A stretch of 64,000 nucleotides of DNA from Turbatrix aceti (Eukaryota > Nematoda > Chromadorea > Rhabditida > Panagrolaimidae). The translations under genes and the position numbers were made by a program. This document shows, piece by piece, positions 33,989-47,303 of this stretch. The notes under the pieces were generated by a model. The model was not told where the DNA came from and did no database searches. It was given only the letters and a program-made list of their open reading frames with translations. Location: NCBI GenBank assembly GCA_963969345.1, contig OZ017770.1, positions 8,999,246 through 9,063,245 of the forward strand, given 5' to 3'. The first letter of the stretch is position 1; each line of letters begins with the position of its first letter.

Positions 33989-34704
33989 CTCAAGCAAGGC
34001 TGTATTCTTCCCTTTTGTCAACGCAGCAGCATGAACTCGGCAACCTGATGTCTGGTTTACGACCGTCAAGTGAGCGCCCAACCAGTTGACCGGTATCAAC
34101 TACACAATCGCTCCCTTTGTGTCTACCGGGCCAACGAATATCCAGCTTTCGGTTGTCGGCATTTCTTCTCATCACGACAACGGTCAACACGCTCAACGTC
34201 GTTTTTTTGTCTTTTCACTTCTTTTTTGTTCTTAGCTGCGTAGTTGAATTTAATTACTTCATTTTTATCATGCAGTAATTCTTTTGTTAACTTTTTTGTT
34301 CTGAATTGTCAGCTTTGCTCTCCCATGCTGTAAGTTGTTTGAAAATACATAACGATGAAAATGAGTTTTTTTGGTCACAACGCTGTTTCCGGGTAGGCCA
34401 GAATATCCAAGATTCGATTACAGGACGCGGACTTCGGAGTCGGAGAGTCGAGAAGTCCTGGAAGCCTTTTTCGCTACTGCCGCCAGAGTGCGCAGCTTGC
34501 ATGCTAAGTTATTTAGTAACTTGGCGCGCAGTTCGCGAACTCAATCACATGTGCGGCTATGTGCACATATATGTGTGGTAGCAGGCGCGACTAAGCCTTA
34601 CAGGTGTGATCTGTCAATCAAAAAAAAGCGGTCGTATGTTGTATAGGTCAAACAAGTAAGCAAGGCTGATCATCGATGGTATTTTAGTTGTCATTATTGC
34701 CATA
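33989..34704. other. Intergenic, no supported gene
   Basis: It contains the solitary hairpin-arm match near 34448. An acceptor-like TATTTTAG (34680-34687) lies 17 bp before the next ATG. Confidence 0.4.
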
Positions 34705-35597
34705 ATGTGTACGCGAAATCTTGCTGATCGGCTTTCTAATGCCCCCAAAGCTCCGGAAGTGCTCACGGAGAATGGCTATGTCACTAACGATTCGAAGATC
34801 ATCGGGACAGGCAGGTTCGGTGTCGTTTATTTGGCAGTTCAAGATGGTCAAAACCGCGCGGTCAAAGCATACAGATTGCGGACTGTCTATCAAGAGATTA
34901 AAAATCACTTAATTCCAAGTGAGATTGATTGCTTAAAAATGGTAGATCATCCCAATATTTGTAAGATGTATTCAGCGTTTAAGTATACCGATATTTTTCA
35001 ATTTCTTGTTTTTGAGTATTGCTCAAATGGTTCGCTAGTGAGTTTACATTTTCAAAAAATTAGTATATTGAACAATTTGATGTTTTGTAGCGCTCACAGT
35101 TGGAAAATTCTGGGCCACTGGAGTACAAAAAATGTCAAAATTGGATGAAGCAATTACTCTCTGCCCTGGTGTACCTTCATGACGTCCATCGCATTGCTCA
35201 TCGAGATCTCAAGCCAGAAAATGTCCTCATCGACGAAGACAACAATCTCAAGTTGGCTGACTTTGGCTTTGCTCGAGTTTGTCCAGATGGCATGTCGTAT
35301 AGGCGCTGTGGTTCAATAAACTATAAGGCGCCTGAATTATTTGGGGTGATGCTGCAACAGCACGACGTCTTCAAAGCGGATGTGTACTCGTTTGGAATTC
35401 TCATCTTCGAAGCCATAACCAATACCTTACCTTATGAAGTTTTGATCATTGGCCCCGCACGCCTCATTAACACCTGGCCCCAAAACACTCCACAGAACCT
35501 ACGTCGAGCGGTCAGAAGCATGCTAAAATTCGATCCTGCACAACGCCCAGCTTACGAAGACGTCGCATCTTTGCCTTTTTTCGTCGATAACCCGTAA
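34705..35597 (+). CDS. Small serine/threonine protein kinase (B)
   Basis: Exons 34705-35037 and 35091-35597 are joined in phase 0 across a 53 bp intron, giving 279 residues. The glycine loop is canonical (GTGRFGVVYLA), followed by lysine in RAVKAYRL, FEYCSNGSL, catalytic loop HRDLKPEN, DFG (ADFGFAR) and APE (KAPEL). It is therefore expected to be active, unlike kinase A with its altered loop. The intron sits after the same GSL residues as in kinase A at 4.57-5.46 kb, so the two genes are paralogs. There is no regulatory domain. Substrate and pathway unknown. Confidence 0.87.
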
Positions 35598-36112
35598 ATA
35601 CAACATTTGCGAATGCGTATAAAATAAATATCTGCATTTGTGAGGCTTGACGCGAAATTGGCCATCTTGAAATTTACGAAATAAAAATCGTTTTTCAAAA
35701 ACGAAGTAAATAGTATTTAGTTATTATTGTAGTCAGGGTGCAACCCATTTTCTCTGCCTTATTCATCCAGGTGCAAGTGCCCCCTGGTCCAAACAATTTT
35801 GTTTGATACATTAACCTTTTATGTTGTCAGAAAAAATTAAGCGTTCTAGTTAGCCATAGTTTGTAAATTTTTTTTGCCGTCGGCAAAATATTCCTTGTTT
35901 TTAAGGTTTTGGGGTTCCAGATCGACCAAAAAGTGTACAAACCGACAATTTTGTTTTCCATTTTATTCACTGAATCTAGCAGCAACTGTGCGGTCCATAA
36001 TGATACATGTAACAAAGTTTACCCTGCCAGATTGACCAAAAAAGACAAAAAAGGAGTAAAAAAGTCGTTTTAAAATTCGACTTCGAGATACTACCTGCCG
36101 ATTGGTTGAATC
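35598..36112. other. Intergenic, no supported gene
   Basis: AT-rich; nothing recognisable beyond the end of the kinase transcript. Confidence 0.4.
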
Positions 36113-36290
36113 CAGTGTTGTCGGATACCCGCACCGGAACCGACCGGTTCCGAGCACCCGAACCGGACCGGTTCCGAGCACCCGAACCGGACCGGTTCCG
36201 AGCACCCGAACCGGACCGGTTCCGAGCACCCGAACCGGACCGGTTCCGAGCACCCGAACCGGACCGGTTCCGGGTACCCGAAAAATTAAT
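36113..36290. mobile_element. Truncated MITE end expanded into a 24-bp tandem array
   Basis: It begins with the same terminus as the 28762 element (CAGTGTTGTCGG). After it, five perfect 24-bp units (36142-36261, each containing GGTTCCGAGCACCCGAACC) run in tandem. The opposite terminus is absent. The array is open in several frames, producing repeated RAPEPD-like or SGSGAR-like translations that are not genes. Confidence 0.75.
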
Positions 36291-36903
36291 TTTCGAGCAA
36301 ACATGATGAGTTTGATTGTTCCTTATCTTTGCAGAAGAAAAATTTTTTTTCATACAAGAAGTGACAAAACGGAATTTCAATCGAATTATCCGATTCGTCA
36401 TCCGAATAAAGCTTATCATTTTTAAATTTTTATATCATTTTAATTTCGCCTTTATCTTTGTCTCCGACACATTTTTTTGCCAAAAATGTTTCTGTTAAAA
36501 ATACCAAGAAATCTGAAAGACGTCTGCAAAGGTATGAACTGCGTAACAGTCGGACTTGATACCGAACACGTAATTCTTGTTACAAAAAATATGTACAAAA
36601 AGCATCGAAGGGTATTTGTTCTGCAAATCATCCTGTGCGGAGTCAACGACACCTCTGGCTGTCCAGAAATAAAACCAGACCAAAACTAAATTTATCAAAA
36701 AAAATATTGCAAGCCACAAGACAAAACGTAAAAAATAAACCCAACAATATTTTTTTTTCAAAAACGCCAGTTTTTTTCCAAAATGTATATAAAAATATTT
36801 ACTATATTTTATTTTTTCTTTATTAGCATTTACACCAAAAAAATGCAAAGTGAAATAAGCCAATATTTCTTAGATAAAAAATATGCATAAATTATAAATT
36901 AGT
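36291..36903. other. Intergenic, no supported gene
   Basis: Open frames near 36477-36689 exist on both strands but lack splice or domain support. Confidence 0.4.
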
Positions 36904-38480
36904 TCATTTCCCATTGCCAAGTGCCGTAGATGATTTTGTGGGTACAATGTATTCGTCGTCGGTTGGAATTGATTTGAGATCCGCGATATTGCCGAATTCA
37001 AGAGTCGCGTGCTGGAAACCCTGCATTCTCGTAATCCTGAAAAATGTGCAAAGCACAGTTATTCAAATGAAACACAAAATAGTATAGCTTACTTGGAGTC
37101 ACATTGAGCGATCATGGCTTCCAGATACGTAGCATCGCCAGTACCGTTCGTTGGCGAGCTCGAAGATGCTTGGGCTAAAAATTTGTGTGTCATAAAAAAT
37201 TTATTAGCAAGAGGGTTTTTTTTTGTTTTAACAAAATAAACGGATGCTAAGAACCGTTCTTATTCTAAATAAATCACCCCAAAAAAAAACATGCAAACGT
37301 ACATAAAAATTGACGGGTTCAAAGTTTAGTCAAAATTCCCGAAAAAAACATACCTTGTGCTTCCTTTTTCTCGTGCGCTCTGGGATCAAATGAGTCATCA
37401 AAAACGTTGTCCATCTTGTCAATGTGAAGGTTTTCAAGTTTGGTCCCGACTCCTGGACCGCTCATATCCAAGCCAGTAAGCAGAGAATTGTTTTGTCGGG
37501 ATTTGTTCGAACTCGATGACGGTGGAGGAAGTTGAACAACCGAGTCATTTGCCCGGTAGCCAGGAGGCGGCAGCTTGGGAACGGGAGTATCCGGCAGAGC
37601 AGGATGAGATCCGTCGGGAATGCTGTATTTCTTTTTCAAAAATTCCAATTCAATTCGCAGGGCACGGTTATCAGCTTCCAGTTCGCCGATTCGTTCCTTG
37701 AGTTTTCCGACGTCATCTGTATTGAGCACAGCCTTTGATTTTTTCTCGATGTACTGCTAAAATCAGAAAAAAAATGATCATCATCATAAATTTAAAAAAA
37801 ATCAAACCTGGAAGGCGAGATCAAAGGCTTCACCAATCGTGAGTGTAATCTGTTCGGCCAATTTATCGCTGAGAAAGAGATAGCAAATGTGCTTGTTCTC
37901 GTCGTTCTTTGCGATGTACGAAAAAACACGCGGATCCTGCAACACAAAAAATAGGTTTTACAAAGCCCATATAAAATTATGTAGCGTGCGTCAAAAACTG
38001 ACCTGCTTGTCATCGGCGCAGAAAGAAATGCTATGAAGCGGATGTCGATGAAGGATCAGTTTTGTCTTGCTGTCTACCACCGTCACGCCATTGACGTTGA
38101 TCTGTACCTCTACCTTCTTGGGCTTGCACTCTTCCGAGCTAGCAAGCGAGCGATTGACCGTGAGTTGAAAGCGAATAGCGTGGATCGCATCGCGGACAAC
38201 GTGTGCGCCCTTTGACTCGGCGACCTCCGTATGACCAAGCATTTTGCAGCCATAGTCCACGCGGCCCTTGATCAGTGCCTCTAAAACGATCAATATTGCC
38301 CTCCTTGTAACGATCACAATCTTCGAAAAAAAATCACAAACCAGGGGGATGGATCCATCGATTGGACGAGTCCTTGAGTGACGTGTGGTTGCCGAATTTG
38401 AGCAGATTTGGCAGCCCTGACGTGGTCGCGGAAATGGAGCGTTTGAGTGTTTGATAGACCTCCTTTGATTTTGCAGCCAT
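36904..38480 (-). CDS. ced-6: CED-6/GULP engulfment adaptor (PTB domain)
   Basis: Six exons (38480-38342, 38280-38003, 37936-37808, 37756-37354, 37174-37093, 37036-36904) splice in frame to 387 residues. The PTB domain spans about residues 38-180, with [51 protein letters not shown] and [12 protein letters not shown], which is the GULP/CED-6 signature. A leucine-rich coiled coil follows at about 190-216 ([20 protein letters not shown]), then a proline- and serine-rich tail. In animals this adaptor binds NPXY motifs of engulfment receptors (CED-1/LRP1) and promotes clearance of apoptotic cells. The start lies just before the conserved N-terminal stretch NRWIHPP, and no upstream in-frame exon is needed. 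Confidence 0.93.
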
Positions 38481-40109
38481 GTCTACAAATTATTCAGCAT
38501 ATTATCAGGCAATAGAGCGAACACGTTGATTATTCAATTTCTAACAATAAAAAACATGAATACTAAATAAGCGGGGGATCACCAAAAACTGTCAACTCAG
38601 CTCGCTTTCTCTCTCTCCTTCTCTCTTGTCTGTGTTCCGTGGTAGTGGCGACTCTCCACAGACCAACTTACGCGTGCGCACTAGGCTGCCTTGCCTGGCT
38701 GGCTGGTTACCTGGCTGACGACTATGTAGTTGTGGTGCTCGTTCAATCGGAATAAAAAGGAAGAATGAATGTCAATAGCCGATGATCGTCTCCGAGATTG
38801 ATACATAAAACCTATGACATCCGATTCTTTGGGATTCAAATGACTCGATAAAGAAAACTGGAGGGTCTTGGTCCTTCAGTTTTTTGAAAGGATGTCTTTT
38901 ATAAAAAATGATGATAGATAAGCGTTCCTGTGGTCCCTAGAACGATGATTCATACACTTGGCACCTTTCCTACGCACGATGATGATTTAAAAAAAATTTA
39001 TCATTCGGTGACAACACAATGCTCTTTGCGTCTTCTCAGCTGTTCGTTTTTGATTTACAAAACCAATCAGGAAAAAAAATAGCAATGCATAAGTTAACGT
39101 CATACCTGGAAAAAACAGGGTGATTATACCCTGAGTGTTCTACCTGATCATGCCATGTCTTGAGAGAACGCAGTAGTGATCCTTGTAATAAACCTAAAAA
39201 ATTATTTAAAAAAATTATTGCACGTACAATAAATATAAAAAACTTCAACCGCGTCTAATGTTTCTAAAACAAAAATGACAATCCTCCAAGAAAAAATACC
39301 ACTTCGCTTTACGAAGGCTGAAGTCAAGGAAGTATCTTGTGATCCTCTTCGATGTTGTAAACAATGCACCGGGCAGAGTGTGAAAGCCAGACAATGTTGA
39401 GGAAAACGCAATTGGCCATCTGGAACGAATATACAAAAATATGGAAGAAGCAACTCTGTTTTGGCAACGCTAAGAATTTTACACATCAGGAAGAAATTTA
39501 AGAAGGAAGAGTCGGAAATTGATAATCGTGCATGATGGAAATTATTCCTCCCCTTGGGTGGAAAATAATCATATTTACATACATGAACAAAGGAAAGACT
39601 GACGAATTGTGTTGGAAATTTTTTTTGAGAACATAAAACTTCAGATTTTGTGAAAAAATTTTTTTCAAGAATGGGGAAAATTTTTTTGCTAATATTTTAA
39701 TGGGAAAACGATGTCATGAATTCTGAGTAATTTAAAAAATTAAATTCATATTTATACGATCCAACAAGGCTTCAGGTTTGACCAATATAAAAAGTATTTT
39801 CTTGGAAGACGAAAACGTTCGTTCAACTCTGAGTTGTACCCTTCAAAGTCATGTTTAAGATACTCTTGTCGGCAAGCTAGACAGGTATCATTGATCGGGC
39901 CAACCATCGGAATAATTTGATGCCACTGATATAAGACTAATCCCCCATTTTCCCTGAACATCAGATTCGACATGCTCCCCCGCATCACACATGTATAAAA
40001 CTAGGCCTTCATTCATTACTTTCAGTCTGATGGAACGTTTTTTACGAAGAGGTTATGCTTATGAGATTGCGTCAAGTGAGACACAGAGTCGAAGCGAGCA
40101 AAACAACCA
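38481..40109. other. Intergenic between ced-6 and cdk-5, weak minus-strand frames
   Basis: Minus-strand pieces at 39245-39436 (KAKWYFFLEDCHFCFRN), 39150-39195 and 39752-39988 (78 codons, NDTCLACRQEYLKHDF) look somewhat protein-like, but frames do not join across plausible introns. They may be exons of a decayed gene. Nothing else is seen. Confidence 0.3.
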
Positions 40110-41296
<1,187 letters not shown>

Positions 41297-42678
41297 AGAC
41301 AAATTTATGCGCTATACAAAAGCGCAAGATGCAGCATTCAATAATAGTTATATTTATCGACAAGCAGTCTCAATTCGCGTTGAGAATACAACAAGCCGCA
41401 TAGCATGCATGCATGCACATCTTCTCTGCTGCGCATTGCTAGATATGTCCGGTGGTCGAAAATAACCGGAGACGATTCGATGGATGCTTAAAAACAAAAC
41501 AATATGGATAAGAGCCAACAATAAATATGGCAGATGTTAAAAATCGCGATAACTATCCAAGAAAAAAATTTTTATGATGATTTACGTTCTTTTGCCTTTG
41601 CTCTTAATTTTGCACTCTAACGAGACTAACATAAGTGCTTGCACCACACCTGGTTTTTTTTGCAAGTAATCCTGACTTTAGATGCTGCAATTACTCTTTT
41701 ATCCAATGAAGAAAAAAATTTTTGTCGGATAAAACAAAATTTTTCACGACGGCAATTTTTGACAGGAAGTTAAATAAAATGAAAAGAAAAATTTCCAACG
41801 TGTGTAAATAAAAGATCACATATAAAAAACTACTATATGTTACTCATCCCTTCACCTTTGTTTACTACTTTCACGTTTTGTGTCGTACGGAAGTTCATGC
41901 ACACAATGCGTACTACGGAAAAGACATCACAGACATTTGAACAAACGGTAGTGGATGGAAAAAAAGGTGACTGCAAGCGTCGACGGTGTGGTGTATTTCG
42001 ACTACTACACATTTTGCGAGAATTTATGCTTTGTGATTGATTTACGTGCGGCCGAAAAAAAAATCAGGGGTAATCAACATGTGGGCTCTCGAGTAGGCAC
42101 GAAGAAGACGACATCGATCCATTAACTGAATGATTGTGTCGTGTAATAAACCAACGTCGTCGCAAAGTCTCACTATTTATCGCTAGCAAACGATGGGACT
42201 AACGAGATCGTCGAATCATGATAATGGTGTTATCGATTTCGAAGATTGAAGGTTAATATTAACTTTGCTTTTTGCTTTTTGTTTTTGTACTTTTTTTGAT
42301 TTTTCAAAACTTTTTTTTTGTTTTTTTTTCGACAAGTTCGACACCATTTTTTATTCATATGCCTCTGGAAACCGCCAATTGGGTGACGCATTGACGCCGC
42401 TTTTGTGCTTTTCCCTCCTTTTTTCTTCTGTGAGTCAAGAGTCGACTTGAAATAACATTTTTTTTCAGAAACCTGATACAACTATCACAGAACTGCCGAC
42501 GCCTGCCTCGTTTGATTTTGGTTGTATCAATCATAAATTCTTTTTAAACGCGCATTTGTTAAAATAATTATTAAATATCACAGTTCAAAAACAAAGGCAG
42601 CGATATTTTTGGAAAAAAAGTTATTCCATTGTTAATTACCTGCCTGGTTCGACAGAAGCGCATCCAACACCCGGAGTC
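41297..42678. other. Intergenic, no supported gene
   Basis: AT-rich, with long T and A runs (42290-42330). No coding structure. Confidence 0.4.
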
Positions 42679-45600
42679 ATGGCTTCTTCGCCTTCTGCTG
42701 CCTATGTGCCGTCGCAGCGAACAGAAGAACAGGGTAAGTATTTAATATGGTGTCTGTCTAACATGTAACATGTAAAAAAATCTAATTTCGGTCCTATGCT
42801 GCAAATAAATAAATAAAGGTGTGACAAAACAAACGTCATATCTCTTTTTATGGGACATAGGACGGAGGAACGTCGTCTATTGCCGGCGTTGCGCAACCCC
42901 CTCTTCTACCCCTCCTCCGCGGCGGCGTAGCAACAGGTAAATGTATGCACCAAACAAGGACCAGAAAAACTATATTGATTGATTCAGGGAGTGTCGCCGA
43001 CTCGGCAGACTCCTTTTTTGGCAGTGCCAAAAATTCCGTGCCATTTAAACCATTTTTTGTCAAAAAAAAGCACAGCTAGCTTAAAGATGTCACAGTTTTT
43101 TCCGCATGTTTCGAGTGGTTTATGTATGTCGCGAGGTTGCCTGAAGAGACGTCAAGCCTTTTTTTTCCAATGTGCCTGTTGGCAAAGTGTCTTATTTTCT
43201 AAGGCGGAGAAAAATGTGTGTTTTTTTCTGTCTTCATGGATAACCAACGTCTTTTTCCTCCTTGGAGACATGACTACTGACAAAAATTATTCTTTTCAAC
43301 AAAAACCCAACCTTGTAATTTAACAAATTAATTTTAGCTCTGCCGTCCAATGTCATCATGAGTTGGCAAAATCACACCATTCCAGTAATTGTGAGTGTAT
43401 CGCTTATGTCGGCATGCTGGGCCATAGGCTACTACAACCTATCTATTCTCTGGATTGTATTATTTACAATACTCTACATTCTCAAAACCTACATGTTTAT
43501 TCAACGTGAAAATAAGAGAATGCGCATGAGACAGGTCATTCTCCAGGAGCGTGAAACCATCATGGCTCAATTTGCCAAGCTTGACGAACTTCCTGCTTGG
43601 GTGCAATTTCCCGACACAGAACGGATTGAATGGGTCAATAAAGTCGTGCAACATCTATGGCCATACATTGCAGAATATTCAAAGACATTTCTGCGTGAAT
43701 TCATCGAGCCACAGGTCAAGGCACAAATGCCAGCGCCATTCAAATCCTTCAAATTTATTCACATTGATATGGGAGATCTTCCGTGCCGCGTTGGAGGTCT
43801 CAAGGTTTATACGCAAAATGTGGGACGTGACAGAATCCTAGTAGATATGGATGTCACCTACGCCGGAGACGCAGAATTTGTTGTTCAGACCTGTGGCTTC
43901 ACCGGTGGACTCAACCAGCTTGTGGTTCGTCAAAAATTATTATTTTATATATTTTATATGAAAAATAATTTTTTAGTTATCTGGAAAAGTGAGATGCGTT
44001 ATGATGCCTCTCCTCCCGTATCCACCAATGATCGGCGGAATTTCGGGATCATTTATTGAACTACCAAAATTTGACTTTAATCTCACCGGTATGGGCGAAT
44101 TTGTCCAACTGCCAGGACTCATCGACGCCATCCGCACTGTCGTAAATTCTCAATTAGCAGCTCTCTGCGTGCTGCCAAACAAAATAGTCATCCCACTCGC
44201 GCCAAATGTTGACGTAACCAAGCTATACTTTCCCGAACCTGATGTAAGTTGGCACATTACTTGCTTTTTGGCCTTTTGGTCGTCTCATGAGAGATATAAA
44301 AATAGATGTCTTATTTTTTTCACCAAACTATTATACATACTATTCATTGCAGGGCGTCGTTCGCATACGGGTTATTGAAGCGCGAAACTTGGAAAACAAG
44401 GATTTGTCATTCATGAGAGGCAACAAAAGTGATCCATATTGCGAGCTCCAAGTTGGAGCACAAATTTTCAAGACTCGAACGATCAATGACAATCTCAATC
44501 CGGTGTTTAACGAATTCTTTGAAGCTGTTGTCGACCAAGCATCAGGACAAAAACTGAGAATTGAACTCTTTGACAAAGATACGGCTGGCGCAGATGAGGA
44601 ACTAGGCAGGCTATCCGTGCCCCTAGAAGTTGTCAGAAAAAATGGAAGCATCCATCGATGGTTTCACCTCGAGGGATGCAAGCATGGGGAAATTAATCTC
44701 AAAGTATCGTGGTACAATTTATCAACTGATAAAAATCTTCTCAACCAAAATCAGTGGGAATCCGAATGGATTACGTCAAATCGTCCTATTCATCCGGCAA
44801 TTCTCATGATTTTTGTTGACAACGTTTCTGACCTACCGGTTTGTTTTTCTTTTTTATAAAATTTTTTGACAATTTAAATTTTTAGTATCCCAAAGCCAAT
44901 CTCGAGCCATCGCCTCGCATCGACGTTGCCCTAGGCGAAAACGTTCAATCCACCCCCGTAAAAGTCAAAACCGTAAATCCACTCTACCAGACAAAGTTTA
45001 CATTCTTCGTTCGTCAGCCGGAAGGCCAAGAGCTCAAAATCATGGTCTGAATCATGTCTACTGACGAATTATTTAAAAATATTTTTTTTCAGGCCGTAGA
45101 CGACGGAACAAAGCGACCCCTGGGCGATCTAAGCATTCCGCTACTCTCTCTCATGAATCAGCCAAAAATGGAAATGTTCCAACAAACATTCGTCCTGACT
45201 CACGGCGTTCATACGAGTCCCATTGTTCTTACCGTGAGACTTCGAACCCTGCAGCATGTTCACGGAGATTCTACCGATTTTTTCGCCAAGGCTGTTGAGT
45301 ACGGAAACGGTGAGTCAAAAGACGAGAAAAAGCCTGGAATTCTTTCTCACCCATACAAAAATTTTTTAGCTTCCCACATTGAACGTGCGAACAGGGAAAA
45401 TGGAAGACAAAACACAAATGGGAACTTGAACAGTCCAACAAAGACGGATTTAAATAGTCCGACTAAAACGGAAGGATCAGAAACAATTTTGACTCCGGAT
45501 AAACCAATTAATAATATAAACTACTCAACAATCAGTCACTCAAGTCATTCCATCGCCGACAGTTCAGTGTCGCGCAGTCCGTCCAAATTTATAGACAAAT

Positions 45601-46083
45601 TCAGAAAGCCTAGATTTGCCAAAACCAGGCATAGCGGGACAGACAGGGGACAACTCTGCTTCAGCCTCAAGTACAACGACGAAAAATTTAAACTAGTAGT
45701 TGGAATTACAGCAGCAAGGAATTTGGTTCCAATCGAAGCTGGGGGCAATATACAATCCTACGTCAAGGTGAAACTCATTCCGGTGGGAAGCACAGCACCG
45801 AGGTCTGAATACAAGACGAGCATCGTCGAGAACACGACATCACCAAGCTATGACAATGAATTTGAAATTGACATTCATTATAGTGATTTGAGAAATTATC
45901 GATTACTATTCTGCGTCAAGGATGCTATTAATTATGGATTTCTATCCAAACCCCCAACTTTGGGATCGGTAAGTCGGGAAAAAAATTGTGAACATACGCG
46001 CAAAAAATTATTTACAGGTAGATCTTCCACTTGCCAACTTTGATCATACAAAGCCAACTGTCAATCAATGGGTCAATTTATAA
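42679..46083 (+). CDS. Extended synaptotagmin (SMP domain, three C2 domains)
   Basis: Main exons are 43338-43921, 43977-44243, 44353-44838, 44886-45044, 45093-45968 and 46018-46083. Three small 5' exons (42679-42733, 42868-42936, 42988-43023) keep phase and give 865 residues in all; from the internal ATG at 43358 the protein has 805. An N-terminal membrane hairpin (SLMSACWAIGYYN, ILWIVLFTILYIL) is followed by an SMP lipid-transfer domain (WVNKVVQHLWPYIAEY; FIHIDMGDLPCRVGGLKVY). C2A begins at VVRIRVIEARNLENKD and retains acidic Ca ligands (SDPY, DKDTAG). C2B starts near ILMIFVDNVSDLP and lacks most ligands. C2C follows a Ser/Thr-rich linker. E-Syts tether the ER to the plasma membrane and move lipids. 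The 5' exons are less certain because one donor (A/GTGCCA) and one acceptor choice are weak. Confidence 0.92.
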
Positions 46084-46423
46084 CGAATATAAATACAAAT
46101 GGAAAAAAAGAGTGTATGTGAAAATAAAAAAAATTTTTGCCAGAATAAAAAGCCATTAAAAAAACATTTCTGAAAACAAAAGCCGAACACGAAAGCTAGC
46201 AATTTATGTTCTGCGCGCAAAAAAATAAGACGGAGCCAGATCACACAAAATCAATTGAAACATCATTTATCACCATGACATACATTCATTTTTAAAAACA
46301 TTGATAGGCATACATACAATGCATAGTTGTTTAGATTTTTTTATTTTGGCTATGAGCGACACCAAAATTCTCAGAGAAAAGTGCGCTCACGACCAATCGC
46401 AAAAGAAAAAACAAGGTTGTTGT

Positions 46424-46894
46424 TTATTCGGGTTTTTTGGTCTCTTTGGCGAGGCTGCTAAAATCAGTCGACCCGTTATCACTCGTTCGGGTATACTCGA
46501 TTGGGTCCATCGTCTGCGTCTCTGATTCTTCTCCACCGACGGCAAAGGAAACGTTAGAGTCTTCGTTGATGCTCGTCGACGAAGCCGTGGTTACGAGAGT
46601 GGATGATTCCCCGACGACGACGGGCGTTCCTTGCTCGGGGGTAACGTTGACAGGCTTGGGCTTCGGAATGTGCTGGCTAGCATTCACGGGAAGCCATTTG
46701 GGAATCACCAATTGGGTGTCCTTGAGGACGACCCAGCGACGCTCCCTTCAATAGACATATGCAAAAAAAATCTTGGAGGAGGAAAGAACTTACCACTTGC
46801 GAACTTTTTCGATGGCATTGATGACGCGTCGGAGGTCGTCCTTTGCGCGATTTCGGGTTTCTGCACGCTGGCTACGGGACATGACAGAAACCAT
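46424..46894 (-). CDS. bcl-7: BCL7 family protein (SWI/SNF accessory subunit)
   Basis: Exons 46894-46794 and 46745-46424 are joined by a 48 bp intron that splits the codon of a tryptophan, giving 140 residues. The N-terminal 50 residues carry the BCL7 signature: [32 protein letters not shown], and VIPKWLPV. The rest is Ser/Thr-rich and acidic without a fold. BCL7 proteins are small nuclear subunits of BAF-type chromatin remodellers. The start may be 46894 or the second ATG at 46882 ([10 protein letters not shown]), which matches the family's usual short lead better. The gene is convergent with the extended synaptotagmin gene, 340 bp away. Confidence 0.9.
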
Positions 46895-47303
46895 GGTTAG
46901 TACAAGCAGAAGAGTTGGTTACTTATGTACAACACGTTTGGACTGTTGTGAATCGCAGTGAGTAAGGCAAATATTTCGCGTATGGACCGCTGGCGCGTGC
47001 GCTTTTTGTCTTTGGATGCTTTTTGTCTTTGAATGCTTCGCATTTGTTTTTTGAACTTCTCACTGTTCCAAGATTAGATTATGCACTTCTCATTGTTTCT
47101 ATAATAATGTTTTACTACTCAATCATACCCTCAAGTGACATGCAAAAGCCTAGCATCGGTATAAATATAAAAACGTCATGGCATAGTAAACAGTGTATTG
47201 CAGCTACGGAATAAAAAAAATGAAGAAAAAAGTGCACATAAGAGATCAACAACCAGGCAGGAAATCATCGGTGACGACAAAATCAGAAATCAGATGCCCA
47301 CAG
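46895..47303. other. Intergenic between bcl-7 and wdr-48
   Basis: No gene. It contains the presumed bcl-7 promoter and the wdr-48 3' end. Confidence 0.4.

Noticed and set aside
36106..36306. Open frames encoding RFRAPEPD or SGSGARNR repeats
   Set aside because: They are translations of a 24-bp tandem repeat, open in several frames on both strands; no start or splice context.
36477..36689. 70-codon plus-strand ORF near 36.5 kb
   Set aside because: An equally long minus-strand ORF overlaps; no motif, splice signal or signal peptide.
39202..39988. Minus-strand frames between ced-6 and cdk-5 as a gene
   Set aside because: Fragments look protein-like but cannot be joined in frame across plausible introns; kept only as a weak note.
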